Shown piece by piece: positions 27,111-35,207 of a DNA stretch of 64,000 bases. The notes under the pieces were generated by a model. It was not told the origin of the DNA. It worked only from the letters and a program-made list of their open reading frames with translations, and did not search any database. Location of the stretch: positions 98,910 to 162,909 of the forward strand of contig JALHQW010000009.1 in assembly GCA_022841745.1 (NCBI GenBank). Direction: 5' to 3'. The position numbers were made by a program, and so were the translations under genes. Origin of the DNA: Saprospiraceae bacterium. Lineage in GTDB: Bacteria > Bacteroidota > Bacteroidia > Chitinophagales > Saprospiraceae. Within the stretch, counting starts at the first letter, position 1. Each line of letters begins with the position of its first letter.

Positions 27111-27542
27111 ATGAGGAATTTGTTGAGTTTGGTTTTAGGGATACTGTTTTCATCAGCAGCATTTGGACAAGGTGCAAAATTGAAGGGAACAGTGAGGGAT
27201 GCAGAAACAGGTGAGCCGATAGCAATTGCATGGGTCGTATTATACCAAAATGGGGTGGCGGTTACAGGTACGGAGACAGATTTTGATGGGAATTACAGTA
27301 TTACCGAAATTGACCCAGGTGCGTATAAAATTGAGTTCACTACAACTGGATACATCTCATTAAAGGTTGAAAAATACTTTCTACTTAGCGGGGAAGTCAG
27401 GGAGCTTGATGTGAAAATGGAAATTGGCATTGAACTAGGTTGTTTTGGAATACCCTATCTCCCACCATTAATTGAACAAGACAACACCACGCAAGGCCAT
27501 GTGTTCAGGAGGGAGGATATCCATCACTCGCCAATTCGATAA
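27111..27542 (+). CDS. Carboxypeptidase-like regulatory domain protein, truncated TonB-receptor-like
   Basis: 143 residues: a signal peptide ending FGQ, then a CarboxypepD_reg beta-sandwich (KLKGTVRDAETGEPI to about residue 100), then a stretch resembling the start of TonB-dependent receptor plugs (PLIEQDNTTQG and REDIHHSPIR) where the frame stops. In receptors of this type the plug and barrel follow. Only 10 bases separate this stop from the convergent biotin carboxylase gene, so the rest is absent. It is either a receptor remnant or a stand-alone domain. ATG 27111 is preferred over TTG 27060. Confidence 0.7.
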   Translation: MRNLLSLVLGILFSSAAFGQGAKLKGTVRDAETGEPIAIAWVVLYQNGVAVTGTETDFDGNYSITEIDPGAYKIEFTTTGYISLKVEKYFLLSGEVRELDVKMEIGIELGCFGIPYLPPLIEQDNTTQGHVFRREDIHHSPIR

Positions 27543-27552
27543 ACACTTATTT

Positions 27553-29019
27553 TCACTTCCGCCACCAACTTGTCCCCCCCGTCTCCGGCACATGCAGCTT
27601 CCCTTTTTCCTTTAGATAAACCCGCAATGCCAGGGCCGCAGCCACCGCATCCTCGTCCGCCTCATCAGCGGTAAGTGCCGCTTTCGTGAAGTAGTTTTTC
27701 ACGAAATGCGTATCAAATTTACCAGAAAGAAACGCCTCATGCTCCAGCACAAATCGGCCAAAGGGTAGGGTAGTGGCCACCCCTTCTATTTCATAGTCGG
27801 CGATAGCTCGCAGCAACCGGGCAATGGCTTCCGTACGGTCTTTACCGAAGGCAATCAGCTTCGCAATCATGGGGTCGTAGTAGATGGGGATGTCCATGCC
27901 CTGCTCGAAGCCATCGTCCACCCGGATGCCTTCGCCAGTGGGGCGGCGGTAGGTGCTTAGTTTGCCAATGCTCGGCAAGAAGTCATTCAAGGGGTCTTCG
28001 GCATAGACCCGCAGTTCCACGGCATGGCCTTTTATGCTAAAATCAGCCTGCTTGAACGATAGTTTTTCGCCCCGTGCCACCCTGATTTGCTGCTCCACGA
28101 GGTCAACGCCCGTAATCAACTCCGACACGGGATGCTCCACTTGCAGGCGGGTGTTCATTTCAAGGAAATAGTAGTTCAGGTTTTCATCCACCAGGAACTC
28201 AACCGTGCCAGCGCCCGTGTAATCGCAGGCTTGGGCCACTTTCACGGCATCGGCCCCCATCGCCATTCGGATTTCGTGGGTGAGGATGGCGCTCGGCGCC
28301 TCTTCCACCACTTTTTGGTGTCGGCGTTGCACGCTGCACTCCCTTTCGAAAAGGTGGACGGTGTTGCCATGCGTATCGGCCAGCACTTGAATTTCGATGT
28401 GCCGAGGCGAACCAACGTATTTTTCGATGAAAACCGACCCATCGCCGAAGGCGCTTGTCGCTTCGCTGATGGCCCGCTCCATCTGGCTGGCCAGTTCTGC
28501 TTCGTTCTCAACGATGCGCATGCCTTTGCCGCCGCCGCCAGCCGATGCCTTCACGAGCAGTGGATAGCCCACGGTGCGTCCGACTTCGATGGCTTCCTCA
28601 ACATCGCTAACAGCGCCCTCAGTGCCGGGCACCATCGGAATATTGAACTTTTTGACGGCTTCCTTGGCTGCCAATTTTGAGCCCATCACTTCAATGGAAT
28701 AGGGAGAGGGGCCTATGAAAATAATGCCCGCATCGGTCACGGCCTGCGCAAATGCAGCATTTTCGCTCAAAAAGCCATAGCCGGGATGGATGCCGTCCAC
28801 GCCGAGCGAAAGGGCGACCTCAATGATTTTTTGCCCCATCAAATAAGATTGGCTACTATGCGGCGGCCCAATGCAAACGGCTTCATCTGCGAACAGCACA
28901 TGTGGTGAACGACGGTCAACTTCAGAATAAACGGCAACAGTCTTGATGCCCATGCGTCGGGCAGTGCGCATCACACGCAGGGCGATTTCGCCACGGTTGG
29001 CAACGAGTATTTTCTTCAT
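27553..29019 (-). CDS. accC: Biotin carboxylase subunit of acyl-CoA carboxylase
   Basis: ATP-grasp biotin carboxylase that carboxylates biotin on its carrier protein for acetyl- or propionyl-CoA carboxylase. Motifs include KILVANRGEIA, the glycine-rich ASAGGGGKGMR, HIEIQVLAD, ERECSVQRRHQK and EMNTRLQVEHP. 488 residues is slightly longer than AccC of E. coli (449) and has no fused biotin carrier. ATG 29019 is the family start; the longer open frame to 29256 overlaps the divergent gene's leader. The carrier and carboxyltransferase genes are not in the window, so acetyl- versus propionyl-CoA use is open. Confidence 0.93.
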   Translation of the reverse strand: MKKILVANRGEIALRVMRTARRMGIKTVAVYSEVDRRSPHVLFADEAVCIGPPHSSQSYLMGQKIIEVALSLGVDGIHPGYGFLSENAAFAQAVTDAGIIFIGPSPYSIEVMGSKLAAKEAVKKFNIPMVPGTEGAVSDVEEAIEVGRTVGYPLLVKASAGGGGKGMRIVENEAELASQMERAISEATSAFGDGSVFIEKYVGSPRHIEIQVLADTHGNTVHLFERECSVQRRHQKVVEEAPSAILTHEIRMAMGADAVKVAQACDYTGAGTVEFLVDENLNYYFLEMNTRLQVEHPVSELITGVDLVEQQIRVARGEKLSFKQADFSIKGHAVELRVYAEDPLNDFLPSIGKLSTYRRPTGEGIRVDDGFEQGMDIPIYYDPMIAKLIAFGKDRTEAIARLLRAIADYEIEGVATTLPFGRFVLEHEAFLSGKFDTHFVKNYFTKAALTADEADEDAVAAALALRVYLKEKGKLHVPETGGTSWWRK

Positions 29020-29048
29020 AATTGTAAGAACCGCTGTTGAGCGGGCCG

Positions 29049-29056
29049 CAAAGCTA
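29049..29056 (-). promoter_or_regulatory. -7 element of the biotin carboxylase gene
   Basis: The minus strand reads TAGCTTTG, a full TAnnTTTG match 30 bases before the start codon, with a TTG 23 bases further upstream. Confidence 0.45.
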
Positions 29057-29214
29057 CTGCATTTGCTTTTTCTCTCGGACAAGCTGTCGTTTTGCTGCAC
29101 GAATATCAGGCACAATCTTGGCGTACTAAGTTTGATTTTAAAGTTCTGCGTACCTTCATCCCCTCGAAAAATACGACCACTCGCAGATAATACGTTCATA
29201 TTCAAGGTTTCGGC

Positions 29215-29222
29215 TATTTTTG
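29215..29222 (+). promoter_or_regulatory. -7 element of the GH3-like/serine hydrolase gene
   Basis: TATTTTTG is a full TAnnTTTG match about 47 bases before ATG 29269. No clear -33 TTG is seen. Confidence 0.35.
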
Positions 29223-29268
29223 CCGCTGCCAGGGAAATCCAAACTTGACAATCCATTTTTCATCAGGC

Positions 29269-32200
29269 ATGTTGTCCAAAACACTTATCCGGCTAACCGG
29301 GCTTGCATTGTTTTTGTCGGTCCTCTCCTGCCAACGTACCAAACGTGGGCCAGGTGAAGCGGTCATGCCGTTCAGTGGGGCCGATACCTCGCAAGTGGAC
29401 ATGGTGATAGCTAACATGAGCTTGGAGGAAAAAATCGGTCAGCTCATCGTCTGGGATGTTGCCATGTCGGATTCCCTGGGCCGCACGGCGGTTTTTGAAA
29501 AGACCGATGCCGGCATGGTGGGCGGTTTATTGCTCCGCAACTTAACGGTGGCCGATTTTCTCTACGCCACCGACAGCCTCAAAAGGAGCGCAGACCTGCC
29601 GCTGTTCCTGGCCACCGACCAAAAAATTGCGCTGCACAACCAGTTCATGGGATTGCAGCGGTTCCCGTCCCCAGTTTCTATAGCTGCCATTGATTCCACG
29701 GAACTCCATGCTTTTTTAGAGAAAAAATACATTGAACAATGCAAGGCATTGGGCATTAATTTGAGCCTGAATCCCAGTTTTCGGAGGTTGGACGACTCGT
29801 TGCAAGTGTTTGACAACCAGGTTTTTGAACAAAACGACAGTGCATTGGCATGGCGCACGTCCCGCATGTTCCAAGCGCTGAACGACCAGCGAATCCTGGC
29901 AATCGGCGATGCATTCCAAAATTTCAAGTTCATCGCAAACGACTCCATTCGGCAGTTGGAGATGGCTGATTTGCTGAACCCGATTCGTGCTGGCTTGCCA
30001 GGCCTGATTTTGGATGGTTCTGCCCTTGAATCTGATACTATTAAAAAATTGCCGGCAGATTATGCCAAGCATTATTTCAACCGTTTTTTGAAGTTCAAAG
30101 GAATGATGACCGTGAAACTTCGGCCAGATGAGTCACCAGAAACCCTGCTCTTGGCGGGCGCCGACCTGCTCATCACACCCGATGCAGCAGCTGTATATAG
30201 GACAGTTAGCCAGCTGATGGATACGGGAAAGCTGACAGAATTGGACTTGAACGCAAGGGTGCGAAGGGTACTTTTGGCCAAGGCTTGGGCAGGGGGCGGT
30301 AAACTGCCCGTCAAGTTCTCTAACCACCCACACGACAGTGTTACGCACAAGCCTGTTAGGTTCGTTTCCATTGGCGCCAAGCGAGAAGTACCCATGATGG
30401 TTCCCATCTTTCGGCCCCGCCCCACCAACCTCGATGCCAAGGTGGACAAAACCGTTTGCTATTTTGAAGACCCTCGCTGGGATTATTTCATTGGTCGTCT
30501 TTTCGAGAATTCAGTGGTTCTTGCCCGTGACCATTCAGAAATTTTACCTTTGAAGGGATTGTACGATACTGATTTTCAGGTGTTTAAATACACTATGAGT
30601 TCCTTTAAGGATTTCAATCTGCTGTTTTCAAAATACGCTAATCATCGAACTATCGGCCAAAATATTCCTACCTCAGGCGAGTTGAAAGCCTTTGAGTTTG
30701 AAACTTCCACCCGACAGCCAACGGCCATCCTGCTTTTGGACAGTATTGAGCTGCGTCCAGGGTTTCACAAGCAGTTCATCGAAAGCGTGAATGCTGCCGC
30801 AATGCAAGGGAAGGTCATAGTGGTCAATTTCGGCTATCCCAAAAACCTGCATTATTTCAACAATTCGGTGGCTTGCGTACAGGTATTCGAGCGAAACAAG
30901 TTCACAGAGGCGTTTGCTGCGCAATTGTTGTTTGGTGGGGTTTCCTCAGGAGGCATGCTGCCTTTGAATATCAATGAAAGCTTGGGTTTTGGAATGAGCG
31001 TTCGGCACAAGCCCGTAAGGCTCGGTTTTACCTCGGCAGAAGAAGCTGGCATTGCCTCTGAGCGATTGGTGGGCATCAACGCCATCGCCGAATCGGCCAT
31101 TGACCACGGGGTGTTCCCAGGTTGTCAGGTAGCAGTGGCAAAGGACGGTCAAGTGATTTATTCCAAGAGTTTTGGCAATTTCACTTATTCAAAAACGGCC
31201 CAGCCCGTAGGTAATGAGCACCTTTATGATATTGCCTCTGTGACAAAGGTGGCTGCCACCACCTTGGCCGTGATGAAATTAGTGGAAAATGGGCAGTTGA
31301 ATTTGAATGGAAAGGTTGCCGATTATTTGGACGTACCATCCAATTCTGCGGTCGGCTACATCAAAATAAAGGAACTGCTTTTGCACCAATCCGGGCTGCA
31401 GGCGCAAATGCCGTTGTCAAAATTCTTCTCTGGCAAGAACGTGCCAGCGAAGGGATGCAACGATTATTTCTGCCGTAAGCGCAAAGGCAGCTATAGCATA
31501 AAAGTGGCTGATGGCCTTTATTTCAAAAGCTCTTTTCGGGATACTGTATCCAAAAGAGTGTTCAACCTCGCTGTCAATCCCAAGCCTCGATTCAGGTACA
31601 GCGACGTAAATTTTTACCTGTTGAAGCGCATTGTGGAAGACGTCAGCAAAACGCCTTTCGACCAGTACGTGTTCGAGCAGGTTTACCGTCCGCTTGGCTT
31701 GCGCAATATCACCTTCAACCCACTGTACAGCTTCCCGAAATCGCAAATCGTCCCAACCGAACAGGACAATTATTGGCGCAAAACCTTGGTACAAGGCTAT
31801 GTCCACGACCCCAGTGTGGCATTGATGGGCGGCGTGGGCGGTAGTGCCGGCCTTTTCAGCAATGCGGAAGATTTGGCGGTGATTTTCCACATGCTGCTAG
31901 AAGGGGGGATTTATGGCGGCATGCAGTTCTTCGAACAAAAAACGGTGGACGATTTCGTTGATAGTAAATATGCCAACCACCGGGGCCTCGGTTTCGACAA
32001 GCCAACCAAACGCCGTTATCCTACCTATTCGCCCCATGCCTCGCCCAAATCCTTCGGGCATACTGGCTTCACGGGCACCTGCGTTTGGGTTGACCCCGAT
32101 CAACGATTGGTCTATGTGTTCTTATCCAACCGGGTGAACCCAAGTTCACGCAACGGCAAAATCTTCACGGAAGGCATTCGCAGCCGCATCCATGAGGTGG

Positions 32201-32295
32201 TGTACAGTGCTTTTGGCAGTTACCAGAACAGCCTTCCTGAGTTAGAGGAAACGGAAGAGGAAACAATTGAAATTGAAGAAGGTGCTGGTGGATAA
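29269..32295 (+). CDS. Lipoprotein: degenerate GH3-like domain fused to serine hydrolase (beta-lactamase fold)
   Basis: 1008 residues from ATG 29269, with lipobox LSCQ. Residues about 40-340 follow the NagZ/GH3 N-domain outline (MSLEEKIGQL near the start, LLLAGADLLITP near the end). However, the KHFPGHG, DSHxxLP and SDDLxM equivalents are gone, so this part should not hydrolyse glycosides. The C-terminal penicillin-binding/beta-lactamase-like domain keeps S657-x-x-K660 (SVTK), Tyr777 (YSD) and H931-T-G. GH3-serine hydrolase fusions are known in Bacteroidota and are presumed to act in wall recycling. The GH3 part may now bind ligand or partner. Confidence 0.85.
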   Translation: MLSKTLIRLTGLALFLSVLSCQRTKRGPGEAVMPFSGADTSQVDMVIANMSLEEKIGQLIVWDVAMSDSLGRTAVFEKTDAGMVGGLLLRNLTVADFLYATDSLKRSADLPLFLATDQKIALHNQFMGLQRFPSPVSIAAIDSTELHAFLEKKYIEQCKALGINLSLNPSFRRLDDSLQVFDNQVFEQNDSALAWRTSRMFQALNDQRILAIGDAFQNFKFIANDSIRQLEMADLLNPIRAGLPGLILDGSALESDTIKKLPADYAKHYFNRFLKFKGMMTVKLRPDESPETLLLAGADLLITPDAAAVYRTVSQLMDTGKLTELDLNARVRRVLLAKAWAGGGKLPVKFSNHPHDSVTHKPVRFVSIGAKREVPMMVPIFRPRPTNLDAKVDKTVCYFEDPRWDYFIGRLFENSVVLARDHSEILPLKGLYDTDFQVFKYTMSSFKDFNLLFSKYANHRTIGQNIPTSGELKAFEFETSTRQPTAILLLDSIELRPGFHKQFIESVNAAAMQGKVIVVNFGYPKNLHYFNNSVACVQVFERNKFTEAFAAQLLFGGVSSGGMLPLNINESLGFGMSVRHKPVRLGFTSAEEAGIASERLVGINAIAESAIDHGVFPGCQVAVAKDGQVIYSKSFGNFTYSKTAQPVGNEHLYDIASVTKVAATTLAVMKLVENGQLNLNGKVADYLDVPSNSAVGYIKIKELLLHQSGLQAQMPLSKFFSGKNVPAKGCNDYFCRKRKGSYSIKVADGLYFKSSFRDTVSKRVFNLAVNPKPRFRYSDVNFYLLKRIVEDVSKTPFDQYVFEQVYRPLGLRNITFNPLYSFPKSQIVPTEQDNYWRKTLVQGYVHDPSVALMGGVGGSAGLFSNAEDLAVIFHMLLEGGIYGGMQFFEQKTVDDFVDSKYANHRGLGFDKPTKRRYPTYSPHASPKSFGHTGFTGTCVWVDPDQRLVYVFLSNRVNPSSRNGKIFTEGIRSRIHEVVYSAFGSYQNSLPELEETEEETIEIEEGAGG

Positions 32296-32324
32296 GTATC
32301 ATGCATCCAATTATACAAGTTAGC

Positions 32325-33374
32325 TTAACCATGCTCCCAACTGTAACTGTCCAACCCTTTCAGGCTCTCCTTTAGAAGGTCAATGCAATTCCGAATATCT
32401 TCTTTATGAGCCATTTCGATAACGGAATGGATGTGCCGGGTGGGAATAGAAATGGCACCTGCTATGGCCCCGTGCTTACCGGAGCGTTGGATGCCAAGCG
32501 TATCGGTTGCGCCGCCCACCAAGATTTCGGGCTGCCATTTGATATTGTTTTTCTTGGCTGTTTCCTTCATATAATTCACCATCCGGTAGTCGCAAATCAC
32601 GCCACTGTCCATGATTTTAATGGCGGCGCCTTTTCCAAGTTGGGTGACCATTTCATGGGGTTGGGCGCCGGGCACATCGAAAGCAATGGTGGTGTCAACG
32701 GCGATGCCGAAGTCGGGGTCTATTCGATGAGAGGACGAGATAGCGCCCCGTATGCCCACTTCCTCCTGCACGGTAAACACTGCATAAAGATCAAAGGGCA
32801 GTTCGACCGTTTTCAATTCACGCAGCGCCTCCATAAGGATAAAAACCGATACCCTGTTATCAATGCTTTTGCTGTTCACGCACTCGCCCATTTCGATGAG
32901 TTCCCGTTCCCGGGTCACGACGTCGCCCACTGCCACCAATTTTTCGACCTCCGCTTTCTTCATGCCAAGGTCAATGAAATAGTCATTGATTTGGGGGGCT
33001 TTGTTGCGTTCCTCCTGCTTCATGATATGGATGGGCTTGCTGCCCATCACGCCAATGAGGTCTTGCCTGCCATGTACGATGACCCTTTGGGCAGTCAAGG
33101 TCTTGGGGTCGAAGCCGCCTAGGGTGTGAACCCGCAAGAACCCATCATCGTCAACATGGGTCACGATAAAGCTGATTTCGTCGAGGTGGGCAGCCACCAT
33201 GACTTTTTTGTTGGAACGGCCTTTTTTCAAGGCGATGATGCTGCCCATCGGGTCAACCTCAATATCGTCCACATATTGGCGGATTTCGCCCAAAACGAAT
33301 TGTCGGATACGCTGCTCAAAGCCCGGTGCACCAGGTATCTCGCAAGTTTTTTTCAGTAAGGAAACGTTTATCAT
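32325..33374 (-). CDS. M42 family metallopeptidase (aminopeptidase / endoglucanase-like)
   Basis: 349 residues of the tetrahedral-aminopeptidase (TET/M42) family, cytoplasmic peptide trimming enzymes. Metal and catalytic residues are visible in AAHLDEISFIV, SKSIDNR, TVQEEVGIRGA, AVDTTIAFD and RHIHSVIEM. ATG 33374 (MINVSLLKKTCEIPG) fits the family start, and the 27-residue extension to 33455 is rejected. A minus-strand TACATTTG (33453-33460) lies about 80 bases upstream. Confidence 0.92.
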   Translation of the reverse strand: MINVSLLKKTCEIPGAPGFEQRIRQFVLGEIRQYVDDIEVDPMGSIIALKKGRSNKKVMVAAHLDEISFIVTHVDDDGFLRVHTLGGFDPKTLTAQRVIVHGRQDLIGVMGSKPIHIMKQEERNKAPQINDYFIDLGMKKAEVEKLVAVGDVVTRERELIEMGECVNSKSIDNRVSVFILMEALRELKTVELPFDLYAVFTVQEEVGIRGAISSSHRIDPDFGIAVDTTIAFDVPGAQPHEMVTQLGKGAAIKIMDSGVICDYRMVNYMKETAKKNNIKWQPEILVGGATDTLGIQRSGKHGAIAGAISIPTRHIHSVIEMAHKEDIRNCIDLLKESLKGLDSYSWEHG

Positions 33375-33452
33375 CGAACAGGCTTTTAATAGGCAGGCGT
33401 GGGCTGCCCGTTCATTCATACTCCAAAAATCGCTTTTTGTTTTTTGGTGGGG

Positions 33453-33460
33453 CAAATGTA
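33453..33460 (-). promoter_or_regulatory. -7 element of the M42 peptidase gene
   Basis: The minus strand reads TACATTTG, a full TAnnTTTG match. Its position also argues against the upstream start at 33455. Confidence 0.4.
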
Positions 33461-33525
33461 GCTACTTGCAGGCTGAACAGCGACAGAAAATTCAGTTATG
33501 CCGATTTTTTACTGGGCATAGGCTG

Positions 33526-33566
33526 TTGCGCTTTTTTCCTCAAAAACAGCTATGTTTGTACTTTTG
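33526..33566 (+). promoter_or_regulatory. Promoter of the ATPase/TOPRIM-like pair
   Basis: TTG at 33526-33528 and TATGTTTG at 33551-33558 (22-base spacer), directly followed by a second -7 match, TACTTTTG (33559-33566). The expected start lies just before ATG 33576/33585, giving a very short leader and ruling out the start at 33552. Confidence 0.5.
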
Positions 33567-33584
33567 AAAGCAGAAATGCCTGAC

Positions 33585-34694
33585 ATGGAAAATTTTATCA
33601 AACAGTTGAAGATTTCAAATTTCAAGTCCATACGGGAGGCGGAACTGGAGTGCGGGCGGGTGAACCTGTTCGTGGGGAAGTCGAATGTGTTGGAGGCGCT
33701 GAGTTTGTTGGGGGCGGAGTACTCAAAGAAAGAAAAGTTTTTGAGCGATTTTATTCGGTTTGACAAGTTGAGTCATTTGTTCAATGACCAAAATATCAAA
33801 AAGGATATTGTAATTGATACGGCGAAAGACTCGGTCTTACTTCAACATTTATTTGAATCTGACGAGTATATCTTTGAATATTTAAGATTCCCTGACGATG
33901 AAGAACTGATTGATAAATACATGGAAGAACAAGAAAACGACTATGACCCATCTCGTGAATTTGATGATGAAAGAACCTACCCTTTAATAACTGATATTGA
34001 TAAAAAAATATCAAGGGACCATATAACCCTAAGCAAGGAGGGGAAAATACTTAAAGGAGATAGGAAATACATAGAATATTGTGTAGTTAAACCTTATTCG
34101 TTTTCAGGAAATAAAACCATTTCAAATAGGGGTAAAAGCTATTTAACGCCGCCTAATGGCGACAATCTCTTTTGGGTTTTACAAACAAATCAGAAATTGA
34201 AAGAAGAAATTCCAGGTTTATTTAAAGAGTATGGTTGGGAGTTTTTAATTGATTTGGAGGAGAATAAATTTGCTGTTCAAAGAAGAGAGTCGGGCATAGC
34301 TTATAAAATCCCATACAACCTTATAGCTGATACCCTCCAACGCATCATCTTCCACTACGCTGCCATCTTCTCCAATGAAGACTCCGTTATTCTTTTCGAA
34401 GAACCTGAAGCACATTCTTTCCCCCCTTACGTCAGAGAATTAGCATTAAAAATAAGTGAATCCACTGACAATCAATATTTTATCACTACTCACAGCCCTC
34501 ACTTATTCACAACACTTGTAGAGGAAACACCTGTTGAAGAATTGGCTGTTTTCATCACCTATTTTGAGAATTATGAAACCAAGTTCAAAAAATTGAATGC
34601 AGAGGAGATTTCCGAATTGCTCGATTATGGTATTGACATATTTTTTAACCAAAGATGGTTTTTAAATGAAGAAATCTCCGAGAATCCTGCCTGA
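33585..34694 (+). CDS. AAA15/OLD-like ABC-type ATPase with deleted Walker A
   Basis: 369 residues of the RecF/SMC/OLD-like ATPase group: N-terminal IKQLKISNFKSIREAEL, then a P-loop region reading NLFVGKSNVLEAL, Walker B VILFEEPEAHSFP and the H-loop TTHSPH. Relatives have GxxxxGKS before NxLEA; here the segment between the conserved NLFVG and KSN is missing about five residues, so nucleotide binding may be lost. It overlaps the next gene by 29 bases and is probably translationally coupled. Start 33576 is possible. The pair resembles ATPase/TOPRIM defence pairs, by inference only. Confidence 0.8.
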   Translation: MENFIKQLKISNFKSIREAELECGRVNLFVGKSNVLEALSLLGAEYSKKEKFLSDFIRFDKLSHLFNDQNIKKDIVIDTAKDSVLLQHLFESDEYIFEYLRFPDDEELIDKYMEEQENDYDPSREFDDERTYPLITDIDKKISRDHITLSKEGKILKGDRKYIEYCVVKPYSFSGNKTISNRGKSYLTPPNGDNLFWVLQTNQKLKEEIPGLFKEYGWEFLIDLEENKFAVQRRESGIAYKIPYNLIADTLQRIIFHYAAIFSNEDSVILFEEPEAHSFPPYVRELALKISESTDNQYFITTHSPHLFTTLVEETPVEELAVFITYFENYETKFKKLNAEEISELLDYGIDIFFNQRWFLNEEISENPA

Positions 34695-35172
34695 GTGCTA
34701 TTGCGACACATTACTGGTTATGCTTTTGATGCAGATAATCCCGAATCATCAGACCAATGGAATCAGTGGTGTTTTGAGCAGAATGGAGAAGGACTTTTCC
34801 AAGCAAAAAGCGGTCGGTATCATTGATAATGACAAGGTAATCAAGGAAGTGAGGGCCAAGTTTTGCGAGAAATTCGAGAAAGTGGACGAGAACAATCTCT
34901 TGATAAAGATGAAACATAAGGAACATCAAAACTACCTAATCTTACTATGCCCTGCTTTGGAGAGGTTTATCTTAATATCTGCAAGAGAATGTGGAATTCC
35001 TGAAAATGAAATACCCTACACAGAGGAACGGTTGCGTCGGTTGGCCAAGAGTCGAGACGTGGAAAATGACCAAAATCTAAAACAATTCCTCAACCGCATC
35101 ATCCAGAAAAAAGCTACCGGCACCGAAACACTTAAATCATGGCTACGTGAAATAATAGGCGATGAAACCTAA
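34666..35172 (+). CDS. Small TOPRIM-like partner protein of the ATPase
   Basis: 168 residues of no firmly named family. PECYCDT (Glu10, Asp14) near the start and GIIDNDK (Asp54, Asp56) resemble the Glu and DxD metal motifs of TOPRIM nucleases in OLD and PARIS-like systems. CPALERFIL contains a further conserved-looking acid (Glu99). It starts inside the ATPase gene, which supports a shared complex. The stop codon is the first triplet of a heptamer repeat (35170-35203). The role as a nuclease effector is inferred. Confidence 0.65.
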   Translation: MKKSPRILPECYCDTLLVMLLMQIIPNHQTNGISGVLSRMEKDFSKQKAVGIIDNDKVIKEVRAKFCEKFEKVDENNLLIKMKHKEHQNYLILLCPALERFILISARECGIPENEIPYTEERLRRLAKSRDVENDQNLKQFLNRIIQKKATGTETLKSWLREIIGDET

Positions 35173-35203
35173 CCAGTATCCAGTAACCAGCATCCAGTAA
35201 CCA
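35170..35203. repeat. Heptamer iterons starting on a stop codon
   Basis: Five 7-bp units: TAACCAG, TATCCAG, TAACCAG, CATCCAG and a partial TAACCA. The TAA of the first is the stop codon of the TOPRIM-like gene. The array ends four bases before the ATG of the ABC exporter. Confidence 0.8.
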
Positions 35204-35207
35204 AAAA

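Noticed and set aside
26932-27231. N-terminal 100 residues of the DUF4382 lipoprotein frame
   Set aside because: The stretch lacks a signal and precedes a clear lipoprotein signal peptide at ATG 26931, so it is leader DNA.
29020-29256. 79-residue N-terminal extension of biotin carboxylase
   Set aside because: The family starts at MKKILVANRGE, and the extension contains the -7 element.
33552-33584. Upstream starts of the ATPase gene (33552, 33576)
   Set aside because: 33552 lies within the -7 element, so it should not be transcribed; 33576 remains possible but gives a poorer family match.
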